Below, in pieces: positions 20,401 through 30,175 of a stretch of DNA of 64,000 bases. Under the pieces are notes generated by a model. The model searched no databases. It saw only the letters and a program-made list of their open reading frames with translations, and was not told the DNA's origin. The stretch covers positions 26,074-90,073 of the forward strand of contig NZ_MAYF01000312.1 of the NCBI RefSeq assembly GCF_001684955.1, written 5' to 3'. Positions within the stretch are counted from its first letter, which is position 1. Each line of letters begins with the position of its first letter. Both the position numbers and the translations under genes were made by a program. Source of the DNA: Chryseobacterium contaminans (GTDB lineage Bacteria > Bacteroidota > Bacteroidia > Flavobacteriales > Weeksellaceae).

Positions 20401-22565
20401 CAACAATTAATACTATACCTGCACCAGGGAACGTTTATACTGTTCCTGCTACGTCTCCTTTAAAAGAGCAAACAAAATATGAAGTACAGGTATCAACGAA
20501 ATGTACTACTACTTTCGGAGCTTGGTCAACTTCAGTGCTGTTTACAACATTACCATTACAGTATTGCCCTGTAACAGGTAGTGGAGATAATGACCACATT
20601 TCAAATGTTACGGTTATTTCTTCTAACGCAGGAGTGCCGCCTATGAGCAACACTACTGTTCAGAACTCTTATACTAGCTATACAACACCAGCTACCCTTA
20701 TTACTTTAGATGCAGGATCTAGTGACAATAAAATTGTTGTTGCAAAAGGATGGACCGGATCAACAGGTAATGATGCTGTAGCAGTTTGGATTGACTTTGA
20801 CAGAAACGGACAGTTTGATGCTACTGAAAGAATTCTTGGTTCTGCAGCCAGTACTACTACACCGGTTACTGCTCTGTTTAGTGTTCCTAGTACAGCTTAT
20901 GTAGGACCATATACAACTACAATGAGAGTTGTATTGAAACGTTCATCAGGTACAACTATTCCTACGGCATGTGCCAATGCTATTGATGGAGAAGTTGAAG
21001 ATTACGCTGTAAGAATCAGACCATGTAGTAATGTAGCTCCAAATGCACCTACCTTTAATACAATAACACATACAACAGCTGTTGTTAATTTGACTGGTGG
21101 CGCTAATACAGTAACCTATCTTGTACGTTACAGAGTAGCAGGTACTAGTACATGGACGCAAATATATGCTTCTGCAGTATTAGGAAACGTTCCGCTTACT
21201 CTTACAGGATTAAGCCCGGCAACAACTTATGAAGTTGAGGTAGCTGCGGTTTGTGGAGGTACAACAGGTACGGCTACAGCAATTAAAACATTTACAACGA
21301 GATGTGATCCTACGCCTCCAACAATTACAATAAGTAATATTACTGCTACAAGTGCATTGATTACTTGGAACCCGGTAGTAAATAGTGCAACTTATAAAAT
21401 GAGATGGAGAAAAGTTGGTGCCACAACTTGGGAACCGGAGATTCCTCTTACTACTCCTAATACATATACATTGAATAATTTGGATTCATTTGTAACTTAT
21501 GAGGTTCAGATTGCTAATCAATGTGCTGGAGAAACAACTTGGAATAATTATTCAAATTCTAAAGTATTTACAACGGTAAGAATATGTGAAATTGCCCCTC
21601 CGGGATTAACAATTACTCAGTTATTGCCTACATCTGCAGAGGTTACATGGGATCCATATCCAGGTGCAACATATCTTCTTAGATACAGAAAAGTAGGTAT
21701 TCCAAGCTGGACTGAAGTTCCTATAGCGGTTAATACTATTATCCTGAATGGACTTGTAGAAATGACGAAGTATGAAATGCAGGTAGTCAATATCTGTAGC
21801 GGAAAACCAGGAAACTTTACTCCGCCTTACTACTTTACAACACCTACAGTAATTTACTGTAAGATGAAATCAGAAAATTCAGCGAGTGAGTATATTTCTA
21901 AAGTTTCGGTTATTCCTAATGGAAAACCAAAAATGGAAAATGAGTCAAAAGGATCAAGTTATACCGATTATACAGGAGTTCCTAAAACATTTATAGAGCT
22001 AATCCAGGGATCTACAGATAACGAGATTATCATCGAGAAGAAATGGTTAGGAAAAACTTATAACGAAGGAATTGCAGTTTGGATCGATTTCGATAGAAAC
22101 GGGGAGTTTGATATTTATGAGAAAATATTTACTTCAGCTCCAAATACTACAACTCCGGTATCAGGCAAATTTAATGTGCCGGCAGATGCTTTTGTAAGTA
22201 CAACAGATTACAAATATGTTGTAATGAGAGTGGCCATGGAAAGAGATGGTGTTCCTGTGAACTGTGTTAATGTTAAGAATGGAGAAGTTGAGGACTATAC
22301 GGTAAGAATTTCTAAACCGGGAGTTCCTAATCCAATTAACCAGACAGATATCCTGATCTATCCTAACCCAGTAAGCTCAGTATTGTATGTGAAAAATATC
22401 AGCAAAAAAGCTAAATATAAAATTTACAATGCTGCAGGGCAAATCATAGTAGAAGGTATTTTATTAAATAACGAAATTAATGTAACCAAACTGATTAATG
22501 GAGTTTATGTAATAGATATTGACGACAATGGTAATACTGCTCAAAAGAAATTTATCAAAGAATAA
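17424..22565 (+). CDS. Giant modular T9SS surface protein (FN3 and GEVED domains)
   Basis: A 1713-residue secreted protein. An N-terminal signal ends near AQTITIG. A beta-rich domain follows at about 33-200, then three fibronectin type III repeats to about 505. A second copy of the first beta-rich domain spans about 505-690 (QIGFGTSTSTEMP compared with TITIGTGTSTQKYP). Alternating FN3 and GEVED domains come next, with GEVED signatures near residues 931, 1188 and 1619. Each GEVED domain contains a D-x-N/D-R-N-G-x-F-[DE] loop that may bind Ca2+. The C-terminus (from about 1638: DILIYPNPVSS, ending QKKFIKE) is a type A T9SS sorting domain. The likely role is cell-surface adhesion or matrix binding; no catalytic domain is visible. 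A second start eight codons on gives a cleaner signal peptide. Confidence 0.85.
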   Translation: MSGLLLCKMSRPFKVLIALLCMVIGLSIQAQTITIGTGTSTQKYPLGASWGFERSASIYTAAEIGTAGSILSLGWNSTGTSNIGMPVKIYIKPVGTTTTLTAQSWNTLTTGATLLYSGSVGLIPPGWYTIPLQLPYTYNGIDNLMVLVETNYGGSGSFATGAKLTYSNVPSGHMYIEKDSTPPTTQTGTVTANRPNIQMTFGTPPACLPMPPGGTLSTGTVNATDAQINWTAYVPAPAQGYDIFYNTTNVPPVAGSVPNLTVPPGAPTANIGPLTPSTTYYVWVRARCSATEQSTWSTSLAFATPATCPAMPTSGTITTGTITPTTAVINWTSFGYTPAEGYDIYYNTTGAAPNGTTLPMKNVPSGTSTTISPLLPDTTYYVWVRARCSATDQSTWNIYPKSFVTPPTCVPVPSGGGSLTVGAMTSNSASVSWQPSPSAPAGGYEIYFSTSSTPPTATTTGFVVSGTTGNLSPLVPGTTYYWWVRAICTPTDKSAWVEGPQFQLGQIGFGTSTSTEMPVNSNWGYNYSQQIYKASEVSAAVGTAKFITELQFYVEKPAPDQTKYNEWVVYMGNTTQNNFTSTSNWVPFSSLKQVWSGTLPTMTAGTWVTIPLTSPLLWDGTSNIVVGVDENVPGYSSTPYATWKAFAGGTPERGLQYRSDGTNPDPASPPSGTRQANIPQIILKAIELVACTTAPPTNIKVNSITASTAIVSWTPAIGATYKLQYRPSSGGPWKVIDITTPLTSSWPLYNLTDATQYDVQIATICSGTQGAFSPSTQFTTLPLTYCANVPPAGTPSGYIGKVVVTPTNGPLMVSNSGYDGYKDYSADPTRLVTLVRGTTGNKISITKFWPGSSSSYGVGVWIDLNRNGIFEASERVVNATSSTTNPVGTAAAGFTIALPPDIATYDGTLLTRMRVVMMDGTVSSPCSSFGTYNEGEVEDYAVRLIDQPACTTNPPTNITVSNITDISATFSWLAATGATYQLRYREVGTATWTTINTIPAPGNVYTVPATSPLKEQTKYEVQVSTKCTTTFGAWSTSVLFTTLPLQYCPVTGSGDNDHISNVTVISSNAGVPPMSNTTVQNSYTSYTTPATLITLDAGSSDNKIVVAKGWTGSTGNDAVAVWIDFDRNGQFDATERILGSAASTTTPVTALFSVPSTAYVGPYTTTMRVVLKRSSGTTIPTACANAIDGEVEDYAVRIRPCSNVAPNAPTFNTITHTTAVVNLTGGANTVTYLVRYRVAGTSTWTQIYASAVLGNVPLTLTGLSPATTYEVEVAAVCGGTTGTATAIKTFTTRCDPTPPTITISNITATSALITWNPVVNSATYKMRWRKVGATTWEPEIPLTTPNTYTLNNLDSFVTYEVQIANQCAGETTWNNYSNSKVFTTVRICEIAPPGLTITQLLPTSAEVTWDPYPGATYLLRYRKVGIPSWTEVPIAVNTIILNGLVEMTKYEMQVVNICSGKPGNFTPPYYFTTPTVIYCKMKSENSASEYISKVSVIPNGKPKMENESKGSSYTDYTGVPKTFIELIQGSTDNEIIIEKKWLGKTYNEGIAVWIDFDRNGEFDIYEKIFTSAPNTTTPVSGKFNVPADAFVSTTDYKYVVMRVAMERDGVPVNCVNVKNGEVEDYTVRISKPGVPNPINQTDILIYPNPVSSVLYVKNISKKAKYKIYNAAGQIIVEGILLNNEINVTKLINGVYVIDIDDNGNTAQKKFIKE

Positions 22566-22585
22566 ATAATCTAAATTTTAAATAG

Positions 22586-22619
22586 AATAAGCCTTCAGAA
22601 ATGAAGGCTTATTTTTTTG
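22586..22619 (+). terminator. Terminator after the surface protein gene
   Basis: The stem AATAAGCCTTCA/TGAAGGCTTATT has a GAAA-type loop and a T7 run. Confidence 0.88.
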
Positions 22620-22814
22620 TTCAAATTTTGTTAAGTGTTAGCAGAATAAATCAACAAATGTTGAAATTTTAATTAAAATAAGCGTTAATTGTTTAATTTT
22701 TTCAATTAGTATGATGTTTTATTAGTGATTTGATATCTAATAGGTACTAGTGTGTTGTTTATTGTTAATAAAGTGAGTGGGTTTGTGAGATTATACAAAG
22801 TTTTGAAAAATATT

Positions 22815-24260
22815 ATGAAGAAAATTTTTACTTCTTTCTTTTTCCTTGGCTTATTGGTAATGTTTCATGCCCAATGGACTTCCGTAACATTCAAAGGGAA
22901 AACAATTCGGGAAAGATCACAAGCCAAAAGCTTTTATTCTTTGGACATTTCACTGTTAAGGTTTCAACTAGAGAGAGCTCAGGAAACAGGGCACAGAATT
23001 GCAACAAACACTTACAGCTAATGTAGGAAATGCTAATTATGATATAGGGCATTTATTTGGAGATTCAGGAGGAGGAGGAATGGCTGGCTGTATTGGCTGT
23101 ATTTGTTTAGATCCGGAGTCCTCAAATCCATCAACAGGAAATGGGAAAGGTTCAGGATATACATCTCCCTCCAATAGAATATCGCAGGGAGATACATTTG
23201 ATATCGATTTTGTTGCTCATGAAATGGGACACCCATTAAGAGGAAATCATACTTTCATGTATCAATATCAAACACCTAATGTACAATTTGAACCAGGATC
23301 GGGAACTACCATTATGGGATATGCCGGTGTAGCCAACGGAAATGCTGCAGGAGCTGGTATTACCCCTTCTCCTGGAGGTACATTTGATATACAGCCCAAT
23401 AGTGATGCCTATTTTCTAAGAAATAGTATTAATCAGGTTCAGACTGTTTTAGTGGCTAGAACGTGTGATATTGAAACAACGGTCACCAATACTCCTCCGG
23501 TAATTGGAGCTCTTCCAACTTATACTATTCCAAAGGGGACAGCCTTTGTTTTAACGGCTTCTGCTACAGATGCGGAAAACGATCCAATGACATATACCTG
23601 GGAACAGGCAGATGCCATGATTAGCGGTGGGCCTTCTATTGATAATATCAATTTAGGAAATACAATTTCTGGAGTATCGTTTAGATCCTTAATGCCTTCT
23701 ACAATATAGAGTACAGGGAAATCCTGCATCGACTGATGTTTATGTTACCAGTATTCCGTATACATTGAATAATCTGCAGCCTTCTACCACCTACGAAGTA
23801 CAGGTTGCCGCAAATTGAGGAAAAACACCGGGAATATTTACTCCTGTGTGGACATTTATTACAAGATGTGATCCTAGCCCACCAAGTGTTACAGTTGGTA
23901 ATATTACGACCAATTCCGCAGTAGTTGCCTGGAACTTGGGGTGGTATTCCCGTAAATTGTCTGAAATTTAATAATGGGGAAGGAGAAGATTATTCTGTAA
24001 GGATATCAAGAAAATATAGTCCTAACCCTCTGAATCAGACAGATGTTCTCATCTATCCTAATCCGGTAAACTCAGTGTTATATGTGAAAAATATCAGCAA
24101 GAGAGCAAAATATAAGATTTATGATACAGCCGGACAGATTGCTGTAGAAGGTATAATATTGAATAATCAGCTTAATGTAAGCAGGCTTGTCAATGGTGTT
24201 TATATAATAGATATTGATGATAATGGAAACACGGCTCAAAAGAAGCTTATTAAGGAATGA
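22815..24260 (+). pseudogene. Decayed T9SS reprolysin-type metalloprotease gene
   Basis: Remnants of one gene in several frames. 22815-23021 encodes a signal peptide and the start of a propeptide (SLDISLLRFQLERAQETG). About 22999-23709 encodes the catalytic part, with YDIGHLFG, CIGCIC and the zinc motif HEMGHPLRGNH. In that motif the Gly of HExxHxxGxxH is replaced by Arg. A stop at 23707 then interrupts the frame. 23711-23940 holds an FN3 piece with another in-frame stop. 23925-24260 is the end of a GEVED domain (GEGEDYSVRI) plus a full T9SS sorting domain. Compared with intact relatives, much of the propeptide and catalytic N-terminus is missing at about 22990. The tail is closely similar to that of the upstream 1713-residue protein. 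Confidence 0.85.
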
Positions 24261-24270
24261 TATATATTGA

Positions 24271-24298
24271 AAAAGCCCTCATTTCTGAGGGCTTTTTT
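24271..24298 (+). terminator. Terminator after the metalloprotease pseudogene
   Basis: The stem AAAAGCCCTCA/TGAGGGCTTTT has a TTTC loop and a T-run. It is still intact although the gene is broken. Confidence 0.88.
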
Positions 24299-24330
24299 GT
24301 ATTTAAGTCAGCTGAATTTCTAATGATTTT

Positions 24331-24957
24331 TTATTCAATAGCAAAGATCACCTTTTCAGTCTGTTCCTTTAGCTCTTCCAGATTTGTATTATTATAAATG
24401 ATACAGTCTGCCATTTTTATTTTATCCTTTTCAGGCATTTGTTTTTCCATAACAGCTTCTACCTCACGGTAGGTTTTATTATCCCTGTCCATTACCCTTT
24501 TGATCCGGATATTATCCTCTGCAGTTACCAAGAGAGACTTATAGCATTGTCTGTTAAGTCTTAATTCAAATAATAATGCAGTTTCTTTAAAAACAAGATA
24601 TTTGGTTTGTTGCTTTACCCATTGCTCAAAATCAATACGTACGGCAGGATGAATGATCTCATTTAACTGAAGAAGAAGATCATTATTGTTGAAAACCTTA
24701 GCTGCTACAAACTTTCTGTCGTATAGGCCATTTGCATCATAAGACTCTTCACCCAGAAGTTCTTTGATCTTAATTTTCAACTCTTCATTGTCATTAACAA
24801 TATCCTTCGCCCGGTCATCAGAATAATAAACCGGAAAACCGAATTCTTCAATAAATTTAGCAACTGTAGTTTTTCCTGAACCAATTCCCCCGGTTAGCCC
24901 AATAATCTTGGGTGCGGGTGGCTCGGCCTGTTGGCCCTCTGAATGTAATTCCTCCAT
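24331..24957 (-). CDS. coaE: Dephospho-CoA kinase
   Basis: Last enzyme of coenzyme A synthesis, phosphorylating the 3'-OH of dephospho-CoA with ATP. The P-loop GLTGGIGSGKT is at residues 20-30. The CoA-binding region YYSDDRAKDIV lies near 40, and the lid-type segment IKRVMDRD near 155. The 208 residues include about 15 extra at the N-terminus (EELHSEGQQAEPPAP) compared with the usual start just before KIIGLTG. No closer start codon is present. It lies 9 bases downstream of the MBL gene. Confidence 0.95.
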   Translation of the reverse strand: MEELHSEGQQAEPPAPKIIGLTGGIGSGKTTVAKFIEEFGFPVYYSDDRAKDIVNDNEELKIKIKELLGEESYDANGLYDRKFVAAKVFNNNDLLLQLNEIIHPAVRIDFEQWVKQQTKYLVFKETALLFELRLNRQCYKSLLVTAEDNIRIKRVMDRDNKTYREVEAVMEKQMPEKDKIKMADCIIYNNTNLEELKEQTEKVIFAIE

Positions 24958-24966
24958 AATTAAATA

Positions 24967-25833
24967 TTAATACCCAAAAACATCATTAAAACTGAACGTT
25001 TCGTCAAGTCTTACTCCTTTTTCAGTCATTTTAAGGCTAGCGAGCTCATTGTGAGCATCATGTTCAAAGAATAATAAGTACTCATTATCCACACACTGTT
25101 TAAGGAATTTTCCCTTTTCTTCCAGTGTTAAAAGTGGTCTTGTATCATATCCCATCACATATACCTGATTGATGTGGCCAGCAGTAGGGATAAGGTCTGC
25201 TGCAAAGACAACCGTCTTTTCCTGATACTGAATCACCGGAAGCATCTGTTTTTCCGTATGTCCGTCTACAAAGATGACATCCATTTTCAGATCCGGAGCA
25301 AAACCATAATTTCCTGTAGTTGGAAGCGGCAAAAAGTTGAGCTGCCCACTTTCCTGCATAGGCATAATGTTTTCCTTCAGGAAGCTTGCTTTTTCTCTTG
25401 CGTTGGGTTCTGTTGCCCATTGCCAGTGGTTTTCATTTGTCCAGAATTGAGCATTCTTAAAAGCAGGTCTGTATCCTGTTCTGTCATCATTCCATTCTAT
25501 AGCGCCACCACAGTGGTCAAAGTGAAGGTGAGTAAGGAACACATCGGTGATATCTTCCTTCACAAAACCATATTTTTTTAAATTTTTATCTAAAGTATCA
25601 TCTCCCCAAAGCGAATAATGCCCGAAGAATTTATCATCCTGTTTGTTGCCCAGACCGCAGTCTACAAGGATAAGTTTTTTTCCATCCTCTATAAGCAGGG
25701 AACGGGTTCCCAGTTCAATTAAGTTTTTTTCGTCTGCCGGATTGGTTTTTTCCCACAAACTCTTTGGGACGACACCAAACATAGCACCGCCGTCCAGTTT
25801 AAATTTTCCACATTGTATTGGATATAACTTCAT
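24967..25833 (-). CDS. MBL-fold metallo-hydrolase
   Basis: A 288-residue cytoplasmic metallo-beta-lactamase-fold hydrolase. The dinuclear zinc motif HLHFDH is at residues 102-107, with later metal or second-shell residues in DGHTEKQM and AADLIPTAGH, and a final His in FFEHDAHNE. It resembles the lactonase/AttM-like MBL group, but the substrate cannot be assigned. It sits between the PaiB-like gene (12 bases) and coaE (9 bases), so the three form a likely operon. Confidence 0.85.
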   Translation of the reverse strand: MKLYPIQCGKFKLDGGAMFGVVPKSLWEKTNPADEKNLIELGTRSLLIEDGKKLILVDCGLGNKQDDKFFGHYSLWGDDTLDKNLKKYGFVKEDITDVFLTHLHFDHCGGAIEWNDDRTGYRPAFKNAQFWTNENHWQWATEPNAREKASFLKENIMPMQESGQLNFLPLPTTGNYGFAPDLKMDVIFVDGHTEKQMLPVIQYQEKTVVFAADLIPTAGHINQVYVMGYDTRPLLTLEEKGKFLKQCVDNEYLLFFEHDAHNELASLKMTEKGVRLDETFSFNDVFGY

Positions 25834-25845
25834 ATATATTTTGAT

Positions 25846-26457
25846 TTATTTCTTTATTAATTTCATTTTCTCAGCAATTTTCTGAGCTTGTGCATCTGAT
25901 TGCTCCAGATGAGAAATGATATTGTTAAAATCATTCTCCTTTCTGTTCTGAGACAGTTTTTGCTTGATAAATATTTCCGTTGGAATCACTTTGATCCCAA
26001 AAGCACCTTTCATTTCCTTTTCCACAAACTCTCTTCCCATATCTTTTACCATCATGGGACATTGCTGAAAATTTTCATATTTTGAGGTTAATTTCTCCAG
26101 ATGAGTATACAGCTCATCCTGATTCATCAGCTCTACTTTTCCATAGATCTGTACCGCTTCATAGTTCCAGGTAGAAACATTGATGTGGTCATACCAGCTG
26201 CTGGAAATATAAGTATGAGCTCCCAAAAAGTCACATAACACTTCATCACCATTTTTCAGGATTTTGGCCTGTGGATTAGCTCTGGAAATATGAGTTTCAA
26301 TATAAGGATTTTCCGGATCACTTTCATTCAGCATCATCATGGAATGTGTGGCACGGATTTTATCAACAGAAGAAATGAGTAATGCAAAGGAATTTTCTTT
26401 GATAATCTCTCTCATCACTTCCAGATCTTCACTTCTGTACAATTTAGGAACAAACAT
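25846..26457 (-). CDS. PaiB-like FMN-binding protein
   Basis: A 203-residue protein of the PaiB/FMN-binding split-barrel family (annotated as FMN-binding negative transcriptional regulator). It starts MFVPKLYRSEDLEVM and contains ISRANPQ, GAHTYISSSWY and VSTWNYEAVQIYG, the conserved core. The regulator name comes from Bacillus PaiB; a flavin-dependent redox or stress role is equally possible. It is the first gene of a probable operon with the MBL hydrolase and coaE. Confidence 0.85.
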   Translation of the reverse strand: MFVPKLYRSEDLEVMREIIKENSFALLISSVDKIRATHSMMMLNESDPENPYIETHISRANPQAKILKNGDEVLCDFLGAHTYISSSWYDHINVSTWNYEAVQIYGKVELMNQDELYTHLEKLTSKYENFQQCPMMVKDMGREFVEKEMKGAFGIKVIPTEIFIKQKLSQNRKENDFNNIISHLEQSDAQAQKIAEKMKLIKK

Positions 26458-26519
26458 AAATTAGCAACTCTCTTTATAATATTAAACTCAAAGCATTTAA
26501 CCAAAATATTGAACCTTCA

Positions 26520-27542
26520 CTAAAAAAGTTCTCCTGGATTTCTTGGCCTTGAAATATTTAAATGCTGATAAGCTTTATCAGTAACCTCTCTACCTCTCGG
26601 AGTTCTGATAATAAACCCTTCCTGAATCAAAAACGGTTCATAAACCTCTTCCAGAGTCTCCGGATTTTCTCCTATAGATGTAGCCAAAGCAGAAATTCCT
26701 ACGGGTTTTCCCTTAAAATTTTCAATCATGACGCGCATGATCTTATTATCCATTTCATCCAATCCAAACTCATCTACATTAAGAGAATCCAAGGCATATT
26801 TGGTAATCTTGATCTCAATTTCTCCATTTCCTTTAATCTCAGCAAAATCACGTACCCTTCTCAGTAATGCATTTGCAATTCTTGGAGTTCCACGGCTTCT
26901 CCTGGCAATTTCAATCGCAGCATCTTCATAAATCACTACTCCTAAAACTCTGGCGCTTCTTTGAATAATGGTTGATAAAAGTTCAATAGAGTAGTACTCC
27001 AGTCTGCTTTGAATTCCGAATCTGGCAAGCATCGGTTTGGTAAGCATACCGCTTCTGGTAGTTGCGCCCACTAACGTAAAAGGATTCAGCCCAATTTGTA
27101 CACTTCTTGCGTTAGGTCCTGTTTCCAGCATGATATCAATCTTATAATCTTCCATTGCTGAATACAGGTATTCTTCCACAACAGGAGACAAACGGTGAAT
27201 TTCATCAATGAAAAGTACGTCATTTTCTTCCAGATTGGTTAATAAACCAGCTAAACTTCCCGGTTTATCCAATACAGGACCGGAAGTAATCTTACAGTTT
27301 ACTCCAAGTTCATTGGCAATAATATTGGCTAAAGTTGTTTTCCCTAAACCTGGAGGACCATGCAAAAGGACATGATCAAGGGCACCACCACGTCTTTTGG
27401 CGGCTGTCACAAAAACCTCAAGATTTTCCAGCGTCTTTCTCTGTCCCGCAAAATCTTTAAAGCTTTGGGGACGAATTTGTTCTTCCTGCATCAACTCCTC
27501 CCGGGAGTAGTTTTCCTTATCTGGATGTAAAAAATCTGGCAT
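26520..27542 (-). CDS. ruvB: Holliday junction branch migration helicase RuvB
   Basis: AAA+ motor of the RuvABC recombination complex, 340 residues. Walker [11 protein letters not shown] is at 61-70, Walker [10 protein letters not shown] near 112, sensor 1 VGATTRSG near 158. The C-terminal winged-helix DNA-binding domain ends in the family motif [14 protein letters not shown]. It drives branch migration on RuvA-bound junctions. It is monocistronic here; 62 bases separate it from the PaiB-like gene. Confidence 0.98.
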   Translation of the reverse strand: MPDFLHPDKENYSREELMQEEQIRPQSFKDFAGQRKTLENLEVFVTAAKRRGGALDHVLLHGPPGLGKTTLANIIANELGVNCKITSGPVLDKPGSLAGLLTNLEENDVLFIDEIHRLSPVVEEYLYSAMEDYKIDIMLETGPNARSVQIGLNPFTLVGATTRSGMLTKPMLARFGIQSRLEYYSIELLSTIIQRSARVLGVVIYEDAAIEIARRSRGTPRIANALLRRVRDFAEIKGNGEIEIKITKYALDSLNVDEFGLDEMDNKIMRVMIENFKGKPVGISALATSIGENPETLEEVYEPFLIQEGFIIRTPRGREVTDKAYQHLNISRPRNPGELF

Positions 27543-27793
27543 TAATTCATTTCATTTACCTCAAAGATAGCAAATTTAGACTAAGATTGAAATGAAGATT
27601 GAGAAAAGGTGGATTTGAAACAGAGATTACTTTGAAAGCTGAGGTTTAGACTGAGATTAAGAACAAAATTGAGATATTTTAAGTATTTTTGAGAGGAAAA
27701 TTAAAATTTGAATGATTTGATTTTGAGCATATCCTTTACTTGATTGGAATCGCAGACAGAAATCATTCACTTTCTAACCTTTAACCTAAATAA

Positions 27794-29020
27794 ATGAAAT
27801 TAATAGGCCCATTTAAGCAGGTTGTAACACTTGCCAATCTTCCGTTAAGAGGAAAACTTACTGATGAGCAGTTAGAAATTATTGTTGATGGAGGAATACT
27901 AATTGAAAATAATACCATTCAGAGAACTGGTGATTTTGAAACTTTAAAAAATGAAAACCCAACAATAGAAATAGAAACCATTGAAGGAGAACAGGTAGTT
28001 CTTCCTGCTTTTGTAGATTCACATACCCATATTTGCTTTGGGGGAAACCGTGCTAACGATTTCGCTATGCGTAATGCAGGAAAGACATATCTGGAAATTG
28101 CTGAAAGTGGTGGTGGAATCTGGAGTTCAGTACAGCACACAAGAAATGCTTCAGAAGAAGAATTATTGAAAACATTGTTGGAAAGAATCAATTTCCTTGT
28201 AAAACTTGGAATTACAACCATTGAAGTAAAAAGCGGCTATGGATTAGATGTGGAAAACGAACTGAAAATGCTTCGTATTATCAAAAAAGCTCAGGAATCC
28301 ACAAAGGCAACTTTAGTTCCTACCTGTCTTTCCGCTCACTTAAAGCCAAGAGATTTTGAAGGCAGTAATCCGGAATACCTGAATTATATTCTTACTGAAA
28401 TTCTTCCGAAAGTAAAAGAAGAGAACCTGGCAAAGCGTGTAGATATTTTTATTGAGAAATCAGCCTTCCAGCCTGAAGAAAGTAAAGAGTTTTTGCTTAA
28501 AACTAAAGATTTAGGTTTTGAAATAACCGTTCATGCAGACCAGTTTACACCTGGAAGCTCAAGAATTGCAGTAGAAGTGGGAGCTAAATCAGCAGACCAT
28601 TTGGAGGCAACCATTGATGAAGATATAGACTTCCTTGCACAATCCAATACTGTAGCAACAGCGCTTCCGGGAGCAAGTTTAGGATTGGGTGAAAAATTTA
28701 CACCTGCAAGAAAATTATTGGATGCAGGCGCTATTGTAGCCATCGCAAGTGACTGGAATCCGGGATCAGCACCTATGGGGAATTTAATTACTCAGGCTTC
28801 GATTTTAGCTACATTCCAAAAGTTAACAACCGCTGAGGTATTAGCTGGAATGACTTATCGTGCAGCCTATGCACTTAACTTAGAAGACAGAGGAAAGCTT
28901 GAAGCAGGAAAGAAAGCCGATTTTGTGACTTTTAAAACCAATAATTTCCAGAATGTTTTATATAATCAGGGAAGCCTGAAGGCTGAACACGTTTATATTG
29001 ATGGAAAACAGGTTGATTAA
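27794..29020 (+). CDS. hutI: Imidazolonepropionase
   Basis: Amidohydrolase of histidine degradation that opens imidazolone-5-propionate to N-formimino-glutamate. In the 408 residues, metal ligands are seen in DSHTHICFGG (near 76), VHADQF (near 247) and ASDWNPGS (near 316). The substrate segment RNAGKTYLEIAESGGGI is also present. hutG lies 4 kb downstream on the same strand, but the intervening genes are not hut genes, so the pathway is scattered here and hutH/hutU must be elsewhere. Confidence 0.95.
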   Translation: MKLIGPFKQVVTLANLPLRGKLTDEQLEIIVDGGILIENNTIQRTGDFETLKNENPTIEIETIEGEQVVLPAFVDSHTHICFGGNRANDFAMRNAGKTYLEIAESGGGIWSSVQHTRNASEEELLKTLLERINFLVKLGITTIEVKSGYGLDVENELKMLRIIKKAQESTKATLVPTCLSAHLKPRDFEGSNPEYLNYILTEILPKVKEENLAKRVDIFIEKSAFQPEESKEFLLKTKDLGFEITVHADQFTPGSSRIAVEVGAKSADHLEATIDEDIDFLAQSNTVATALPGASLGLGEKFTPARKLLDAGAIVAIASDWNPGSAPMGNLITQASILATFQKLTTAEVLAGMTYRAAYALNLEDRGKLEAGKKADFVTFKTNNFQNVLYNQGSLKAEHVYIDGKQVD

Positions 29021-29038
29021 AACATAAAGCTTATCAAA

Positions 29039-30115
29039 ATGGAAGGAAAGCAATTGGAAGAAAAGCTTGATTATAGAGGTTTTTGGAATTGGTTTTTAAC
29101 AAAGGAACAAGATTTCTATAAAATTGTTGAACAAGGTGACCAGGATGCTATCGAAAAAGACTTTTTTGATGAGATTGGTCCAAGGCTTAACCAAATCAAT
29201 AAAGGTTATTATTTTCTGACCGGAATGAGTGATGATTCCATCGCAGAATTAATTCTTACAGCAGACGGAGAAATTAGTAATATTGTTTTTATTGAAGAAC
29301 TTATTGCGGCAGCTCCTCAATTGGATCATTGGAAATTTACTTCTTTAAAACCAGCTCAGGATATAGAAAAAGTAAATGTTACAATGGGCGAATACCAATT
29401 TACAAAAGAGAATATTTTTTTCTATTCCAATGAACAGGAAGAATATCCTGATGAGATTGACCTGGTTTTTGTGTACGATGGTAATGTTGAAAATAAAGAT
29501 GCTGTCACTACAGGAATCTGTATTTTCTTAGATAGTTTTTTAGGAGAATTGAATTTCGCCACGCAGATTGATACTTTTACTGTAGTGGGAAGAGATCAGG
29601 CTCAAAAAGAGCTTGTTCCTATTGAAAAGCTGAAAGATTTCCTTTTGTGGAGGGAAAGAGAATTTACAGAAAAGTATAAAAGTGTAAAGAGAGCTGATAT
29701 GGAAGAACAGTTTTCAATTCTCAGAGCTTCTTTGAACAATGAAAAGCCTCTTATCGCCTGTATGAATCTTCCTCTACTGAATTATGATGCAAAAGCTTCC
29801 TATCCATGGATCTCAGTGCTGAAATTTCATTATAACGGAGAGAACAATGATGGTCTTCCTGAAAAAGAAGACTTTGAAAAACTAGGTGAGATTGAAGATA
29901 GAGCTATTGAAGATCTGAAAGAGAAAGGATATCTGTATATAGGCCGTGAAACAGCAGATAACATCAAAGAAAGCTATTTTGCAGGGAAAGACTTCAGAGA
30001 GATCTCTAAAGTTTTTAAAACCATAAAAGATAATCATCCTGAATACAACACCTCATTCAGAATCTTTAAAGATAAATACTGGCAGTATTTTAAGTATTAC
30101 AACAATGCTGTTTAA
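29039..30115 (+). CDS. DUF695 domain protein
   Basis: A 358-residue cytoplasmic protein with no signal or membrane segment. The C-terminal 130 residues (from about NEKPLIACMNLPL) match DUF695: YPWISVLKFHYNGENNDGLP, then YLYIGRETADN and FREISKV. The N-terminal 220 residues contain a recognisable but unnamed alpha/beta region. The function is unknown. It starts 18 bases after hutI and ends at a strong terminator, so it is likely co-transcribed with hutI; I see no enzymatic link. Confidence 0.75.
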   Translation: MEGKQLEEKLDYRGFWNWFLTKEQDFYKIVEQGDQDAIEKDFFDEIGPRLNQINKGYYFLTGMSDDSIAELILTADGEISNIVFIEELIAAAPQLDHWKFTSLKPAQDIEKVNVTMGEYQFTKENIFFYSNEQEEYPDEIDLVFVYDGNVENKDAVTTGICIFLDSFLGELNFATQIDTFTVVGRDQAQKELVPIEKLKDFLLWREREFTEKYKSVKRADMEEQFSILRASLNNEKPLIACMNLPLLNYDAKASYPWISVLKFHYNGENNDGLPEKEDFEKLGEIEDRAIEDLKEKGYLYIGRETADNIKESYFAGKDFREISKVFKTIKDNHPEYNTSFRIFKDKYWQYFKYYNNAV

Positions 30116-30122
30116 AAAATAG

Positions 30123-30158
30123 AAAATGTGGATAAGAATAAAGTTATCCACATTTTTT
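30123..30158 (+). terminator. Terminator of the hutI-DUF695 unit
   Basis: A 13-bp perfect stem (30123-30135 with about 30144-30156) ending in a T-run. Confidence 0.88.
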
Positions 30159-30175
30159 ATGAATGAATATCCATC

